64,000 nucleotides of DNA, taken from Alphaproteobacteria bacterium. Lineage in GTDB: Bacteria > Pseudomonadota > Alphaproteobacteria > Thalassobaculales > Thalassobaculaceae. This document shows, one piece after another, positions 60,073 to 64,000 of the stretch; position 1 is the first letter of the stretch; the number at the start of each line of letters is the position of its first letter. The translations under genes were made by a program, and so were the position numbers. The DNA lies in NCBI GenBank assembly GCA_024742605.1, contig JANSYC010000008.1:1-64000 (forward strand). Direction: 5' to 3'. The notes beneath the pieces were generated by a model. That model was not told the DNA's origin. It saw only the letters and a program-made list of their open reading frames with translations, and made no database searches.

Positions 60073-61020
60073 TCATCCCGCCTGCTGGCCGTCCGGAACG
60101 CCCAATGTGGCGAGGCCCCGTGCACGTCGTTCCTCGGCCCAGTCGAGGAACAGCCGCACCAGCCGCATGGCCGGGCTGTCGTCGGGGTCCTCGGCGCGGG
60201 TGACCGCCCACCAATCCAGCGACAGGCCGACCGGCCGGACCACCAGGGTGCCGTCGGCGATCTCCGGCTCGATCGCCCAGCGGCTGAACAGCGCCACGCC
60301 GTATCCCGCGCGCAGCAGATCGATGGTCGATTCCGGTGACGGCATCGGGGTCAGGCGGGAATAGGGGACCAGCGGACGCCCGATCAGGGTCTCCCACTCG
60401 AAGCCCGGCTCGGTCGCGAACGGATAGGTGAACACCCGGTGCGGGGCGATCAGCGAGGAGTCCACGTAGTCCTCGACCGCGAGCGGATGCTCCGGCGCCA
60501 TCACCGCGACCAGCGGGTCGGTCGCCAGGTGGTGCCATCGAAAACGCTGGGACGCCGAAGGGCGGCCGTAGATGGTCGAGACGTCCACCACCCCCTCGAG
60601 CAGCGAGGCCAGAGGGCGCTGGGTCGCGCGGCCGGACAGATCGAAATTCAACTCCGGATCCCGTGCCGCCAGGAAATCCAGAAAGCCCGGCAGCCAGTGG
60701 TACCTGCTGTAGGTCGCCTGGCCGAGCCGCACGAGCACTTTGCCGCCGGCCTGCGTGCTGTCGATCTCCGCCTCGATCCGGACCAGTTCCTCCAGCGTCC
60801 GGTCGGCGAAGATGCGCAGCCGCTCCCCCTCCGGTGTCAGCAGCAGGTGTCCGTCGGCCCGCACGACCAGGGCTGCGCCAAGTCGACGTTCGGCCTCCTT
60901 CAGACGATGGGAGGCCGCCGACTGGGTGATGCCGAGGCGGACGGCGGTCGCCGACACGCTGCCGGTCTCCTCCAGACCGGACAGCAGCGCAAGATGGTTG
61001 AGGTTAAGGCGAGGGAGCAT
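60073..61020 (-). CDS. LysR-family transcriptional regulator
   Basis: A 315-residue regulator: winged helix NLNHLALLSGLEETGSVSAT, AVRLGITQSAASHRLKEAER, then a periplasmic-binding-like effector domain. It lies divergent to an EamA transporter across 80 bp bearing a perfect 14-bp palindrome, so it probably controls the transporter and itself. Effector unknown. Confidence 0.92.
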   Translation of the reverse strand: MLPRLNLNHLALLSGLEETGSVSATAVRLGITQSAASHRLKEAERRLGAALVVRADGHLLLTPEGERLRIFADRTLEELVRIEAEIDSTQAGGKVLVRLGQATYSRYHWLPGFLDFLAARDPELNFDLSGRATQRPLASLLEGVVDVSTIYGRPSASQRFRWHHLATDPLVAVMAPEHPLAVEDYVDSSLIAPHRVFTYPFATEPGFEWETLIGRPLVPYSRLTPMPSPESTIDLLRAGYGVALFSRWAIEPEIADGTLVVRPVGLSLDWWAVTRAEDPDDSPAMRLVRLFLDWAEERRARGLATLGVPDGQQAG

Positions 61021-61037
61021 GGTCTAATATTAATTTA

Positions 61038-61051
61038 TTTCATTAATGAAA
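61038..61051. promoter_or_regulatory. Candidate LysR operator
   Basis: TTTCATTAATGAAA, a perfect 14-bp palindrome, is centred between the LysR start (61020) and the EamA start (61101). It sits in a short AT-rich island. LysR sites are usually T-N11-A palindromes; this matches in size and place. Confidence 0.6.
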
Positions 61052-61100
61052 TGCAAATTACGAATTTTACGTGATGCCTGGCGGAAGATAGACCGGGCCC

Positions 61101-62045
61101 ATGGCAAACATGACCTTGACCCCGCCCGTCCTGCCCAAGCGCGCCCCGGGCGCTTTCACCCCAACTCTGGCGATCCTCGCCGCGTCTATATGTTTCGGCC
61201 TCGTTCCGCTGTTCGTGCGCGAGCTTCAGGCGCTCGGCATCGGCTCGCCGGCGATCGCGTTCTGGCGCTTCGCCTTCAGCGCTCTCGTCATGCTGCCGTT
61301 CCTGCCCTGGGCGCGGGCCAAGCGCCGGCAGGCACTGCTGCTGGGGGGGGCCGGGCTGTTCCAGGGACTGTCCTGGGTCGCCTATATGCATGCGATCGAG
61401 ACCGGTCCGATTGCCATCAGCGGCGTGATCTACATGTCCTATCCGATCTTCGCACTGCTGTTCGCCTGGGTTCTGCTGGGCAGTCGGCCGACCGGGCGGG
61501 CGTGGCTCGCCGGAGCCCTCGTGCTCGCGGCGGCGGCGTTCGTGATCGGTGGGGACGGGGCCGGCCTTGACGGCGCATCCCTAGGTGCGCTGCTCTGGTC
61601 GGTCCCGGCTCCGATCGGGTTCGGGCTGATCATCGTGGTGCTGAGTTCGATGGTCGGCGGGCTGACCCCGTTCGAGCGGATGGCCGCCGGGATGTGGGGC
61701 GCGGTGATCGGCCTCGCCCCGATGGCGGCCTTCGCCGCGCCGGGGGCCTTCGTGCCGTCCTCGCCGGATGCGTGGATGGCGGTTGCGGGCCTCGGTGCGG
61801 CCACAGCGCTGATTCCGCAGCTGGTCTACACCTTCGCCTGCGCCAAGACCGGGCCCGCCCGCGCGGCGGCGGCCGGGTCGATCGAGCTGCCGACCATGAT
61901 CCTGATCGGTTGGCTGGCCTTCGCCGAACAGCCCGGGCCGGTGGAGATCGTGGCGGTGGTCCTGGTGGTCATCGCCATCCTGCTGGCCCCACCTATTGCC
62001 GCACCTGCGAAGGCCGCTGTTGTCAGAGACGGGAGGGTCGTCTAG
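61101..62045 (+). CDS. EamA/DMT-family transporter
   Basis: A 314-residue ten-helix permease with two EamA repeats (helices 1-5: ASICFGLVPLFVRELQALG, AIAFWRFAFSALVMLPFLP; helices 6-10: LLWSVPAPIGFGLIIVVLSS, SIELPTMILIGWLAFAEQPG). Such transporters export metabolites or amino acids. Probably controlled by the divergent LysR regulator. Substrate unknown. Confidence 0.88.
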   Translation: MANMTLTPPVLPKRAPGAFTPTLAILAASICFGLVPLFVRELQALGIGSPAIAFWRFAFSALVMLPFLPWARAKRRQALLLGGAGLFQGLSWVAYMHAIETGPIAISGVIYMSYPIFALLFAWVLLGSRPTGRAWLAGALVLAAAAFVIGGDGAGLDGASLGALLWSVPAPIGFGLIIVVLSSMVGGLTPFERMAAGMWGAVIGLAPMAAFAAPGAFVPSSPDAWMAVAGLGAATALIPQLVYTFACAKTGPARAAAAGSIELPTMILIGWLAFAEQPGPVEIVAVVLVVIAILLAPPIAAPAKAAVVRDGRVV

Positions 62046-62084
62046 TTCTCCGCGCACCGACAACCCGATTGGATACTGGACGTC

Positions 62085-63329
62085 ATGAGCAAAGCGCTGT
62101 CCCGGCCGAAGAACCAGATCCGGTTTCTGCTTCTGGAGGGCATTTCGGAGACCGCCGTTTCGGTGCTGCGGCAGGATGGCTACGAGAACCTGGATCGCCG
62201 GAAGACCGCGCTCGAGCGGGACGCCCTGATCGAGGCGCTCAAGGGCGTGCACATGCTCGGCATCCGCTCCCGCACCCAGCTGACCCGCGAAGTGCTGGAG
62301 GCGGCCGAGACCCTGGTTGCGGTCGGCTGCTTTTCCGTCGGCACCAATCAGGTCGATCTGGAGGCCGCCCACGGCAAGGGCGTGCCGGTGTTCAACGCGC
62401 CGTTCTCCAACACCCGCAGCGTGGCCGAGCTCACCATCGCCGAGATCGTCATGCTGATGCGGGGCGTGTTCCCGAAATCCGTCGCGGCCCATAATGGCGG
62501 CTGGCTCAAGACAGCGGTCGGCAGCCGGGAGCTGAGGGGCAAGACCCTCGGCATCGTCGGCTACGGGAACATCGGAACCCAGCTTGCCATGCTGGCCGAA
62601 AGCATGGGGATGCGGGTGATCTATCACGACCGCACCGACAAGCTGAGCCACGGCAATGTGGAGCCGGCGGGCAGCCTGGAGGCGCTGCTGGAACGCGCGG
62701 ATGTTGTATCGCTGCATCTGCCGGAAACCAAGGAGACCAAGGGCATCTTCGGCGCGGCCGAGATCGCGGCGATGAAGCCGGGCGCCTTCCTGATCAACAA
62801 CGCGCGCGGCAGCCTGGTCGATATCGACGCGCTGGCCGAGGCCCTGCGCTCGGGCCGTCTGGGCGGGGCCGCGCTCGACGTGTTCCCGGTCGAGCCCAAA
62901 TCCAACACCGACGTTTTCGACAGCCCGTTGCGTGGCCTGGACAATGTGATCCTGACCCCGCATGTGGGCGGATCGACCGAAGAGGCGCAGGAGCGGATCG
63001 GCGAGGAGGTGGCGCGCAAGCTGGTCGAGTATTCGGATGTGGGCTCGACCATCGGAGCGGTGAACTTCCCCGAGGTGCAGCTGCCGAAAGGCACGTCGGT
63101 GACCCGCTTCATTCAGGTCCAGCGCAATCTGCCCGGGGAGCTGAGTCGCCTGAACGAACTGTTCGCCCACCACAACATCAACATCGCCGCCCAGCACTAC
63201 CAGACCGATGGCGAGATCGGCTACGTGGTGCTGGACGCCGAGGGAACCGTGGCCAACAGTTTCGAGATTCTGACCGATATCCGCGCCCTGCCGGGCACCA
63301 TCCGCGCCCGGTTGCTGAACCGGGCCTAG
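62085..63329 (+). CDS. serA: Phosphoglycerate dehydrogenase
   Basis: A 414-residue enzyme with the E. coli-type short SerA layout: substrate and NAD domains (GIVGYGNIGTQLAMLAESMG; Arg in NNARGSLVD, Glu in FPVEPKS, His in TPHVGGSTEEAQ), then a C-terminal ACT domain (GELSRLNELFAHHNINIAAQ, VLDAEGTVANSFEILTDIRA). First step of serine synthesis; the ACT domain implies serine feedback. ATG 62085. Confidence 0.93.
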   Translation: MSKALSRPKNQIRFLLLEGISETAVSVLRQDGYENLDRRKTALERDALIEALKGVHMLGIRSRTQLTREVLEAAETLVAVGCFSVGTNQVDLEAAHGKGVPVFNAPFSNTRSVAELTIAEIVMLMRGVFPKSVAAHNGGWLKTAVGSRELRGKTLGIVGYGNIGTQLAMLAESMGMRVIYHDRTDKLSHGNVEPAGSLEALLERADVVSLHLPETKETKGIFGAAEIAAMKPGAFLINNARGSLVDIDALAEALRSGRLGGAALDVFPVEPKSNTDVFDSPLRGLDNVILTPHVGGSTEEAQERIGEEVARKLVEYSDVGSTIGAVNFPEVQLPKGTSVTRFIQVQRNLPGELSRLNELFAHHNINIAAQHYQTDGEIGYVVLDAEGTVANSFEILTDIRALPGTIRARLLNRA

Positions 63330-63333
63330 GGTC

Positions 63334-64000
63334 TCAAGAACCCTGCCGGATCTCCCAGGCGGCCCGCAGACCTGCAATCTGGCCCAGGCCCAGCGCCGTC
63401 AGCAGGCCGTTGCCGGACGCGTAGCCGCCAGCCCCCGTACGTCCGCTGATGCCCACAGCAGCCCCGCCGCCCGCGAACAGGTTGGGGATCGGCGTGCCGT
63501 CGGCCGTGATCACCCGCGCGTGGGTATCGACGGCCAGCCCGCCCTGGGTGTGGAAAAGGCCCGGCTTGACCCGGACGATCGCGTAGGGCGGCCGCAGCGG
63601 TGCCAGCTCGAACTTGCGGCGTCCGAACGGGTCGGCACCGGTGCCACCGGCGGCGGTGTTGTAGGCGTCCAGGGTTTCGGCCAAGGCGTAGCCGGGGATA
63701 TCGAACGGATCCCCCAGGGTCTGCGGGTCGTCCGACCAGCGCACCGCCCCCATCTCCGCCATTTCGGCGTATTCCTCTTCCTGGGCGGCGATCTCGTGGA
63801 TGCGCGTATCGTAGATGGCATAGGCGAACGGGCCCTGGCGCATGACCTCGGGTGCGTAGCCGGAATAACCCGAATCCTCGTTGCCGAACCTGCGGCCGTC
63901 CTGGCCGACCAGCACCCCGCCTTTCTCGATGGTGGTCCAGGACAGCAGGCTGCCCTGGGGGTAGGCCACCGCCGCGTATCCCTGATAGGCCGCCATGTTT
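63334..64000 (-). CDS. FAD-dependent dehydrogenase, 5' part off window
   Basis: The C-terminal ~220 residues of an FAD-binding-2 flavoprotein (fumarate reductase/3-ketosteroid dehydrogenase/tricarballylate dehydrogenase-like). GGVLVGQDGRRFGNEDSGYS, FHTQGGLAVDTHARVITADG, and the FAD-closing GGGAAVGISGRTGAGGYASG segment are clear. The frame is open to the right edge, so the start is not visible. Its stop lies four bases after serA's stop, convergent. Confidence 0.85.
   Translation of the reverse strand, partial: NMAAYQGYAAVAYPQGSLLSWTTIEKGGVLVGQDGRRFGNEDSGYSGYAPEVMRQGPFAYAIYDTRIHEIAAQEEEYAEMAEMGAVRWSDDPQTLGDPFDIPGYALAETLDAYNTAAGGTGADPFGRRKFELAPLRPPYAIVRVKPGLFHTQGGLAVDTHARVITADGTPIPNLFAGGGAAVGISGRTGAGGYASGNGLLTALGLGQIAGLRAAWEIRQGS

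Overview
The window looks like part of an alphaproteobacterial chromosome, probably a Rhodospirillales-type heterotroph. This is an inference from family content: several PAS_5-type proteins, a TAXI and a DctP-type TRAP transporter, many type III CoA-transferases and crotonases, FixJ-like two-component signalling, and GC-rich codon use. There is no taxonomic marker gene in the window. Two kinds of DNA are present. Positions 1 to about 21.2 kb are accessory and visibly less GC-rich; from about 21.4 kb to the right edge the DNA is GC-rich with tightly packed operons. A tRNA-Lys(CUU) gene on the minus strand (21259-21334) sits at the border, its 3' end facing the accessory side.

Accessory region. 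1-8.3 kb: a repeat-rich gene of unknown function cut by the left edge, a sensor kinase lying between two 92-bp direct repeats, a DUF3768 gene, a coiled-coil gene, a MASE1 kinase/FixJ-like regulator pair, and a 494-residue protein of unknown function. 8.37-19.2 kb: a mosaic built around one intact tyrosine recombinase (11779-13044). Two truncated copies of its 3' end (near 8.5 and 9.1 kb) and two truncated copies of its 5' end (near 14.25 and 19.15 kb) lie at module borders. A 17-bp imperfect palindrome, TTGGGGTTNNACCCTAA, is found four times in one orientation. The modules carry a PAS_5 protein, a BLUF blue-light receptor gene interrupted by a ~110-bp MITE-like element, a sensor kinase, a DUF3427-DUF3883 nuclease-like gene, and an MmgE/PrpD plus TAXI-TRAP uptake operon. 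An IclR regulator divergent from a DapA-family gene follows.

GC-rich region. 21.4-32.9 kb: a PAS_5 protein, a CoA-transferase/enoyl-CoA hydratase pair, a hybrid kinase, an FkbM methyltransferase, a small sugar/hydroxy-acid cluster (PfkB kinase, RraA-like protein, 2-hydroxyacid dehydrogenase, cupin, methylglyoxal synthase), and a frameshifted PAS_5 gene overlapping a small protein that matches photoactive yellow protein. 33.1-39 kb: a TRAP transporter with an alpha/beta hydrolase, a divergent AroQ-like protein and a dimeric-barrel protein. 39-50.2 kb: a sigma-54 activator facing a CoA-dependent degradation operon across an intergenic region with a good -24/-12 promoter and an inverted-repeat activator site. 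The operon content (CoA-transferase, BadI/MenB-like crotonase, CoA ligase, hydratase, acyl-CoA dehydrogenase, hydroxyacyl-CoA dehydrogenases) resembles alicyclic-acid catabolism. 50.2-64 kb: an amidohydrolase, glpK and glpD, a short RsmI-like methylase, a sulfotransferase, an FAH-family enzyme, recQ, a LysR/EamA pair, serA, and a flavoprotein cut by the right edge.

The observations most worth following are the integrase-remnant/palindrome array as a possible cassette-accumulating system, the PYP homologue, the MITE-interrupted BLUF gene, and the sigma-54-controlled alicyclic-type operon.
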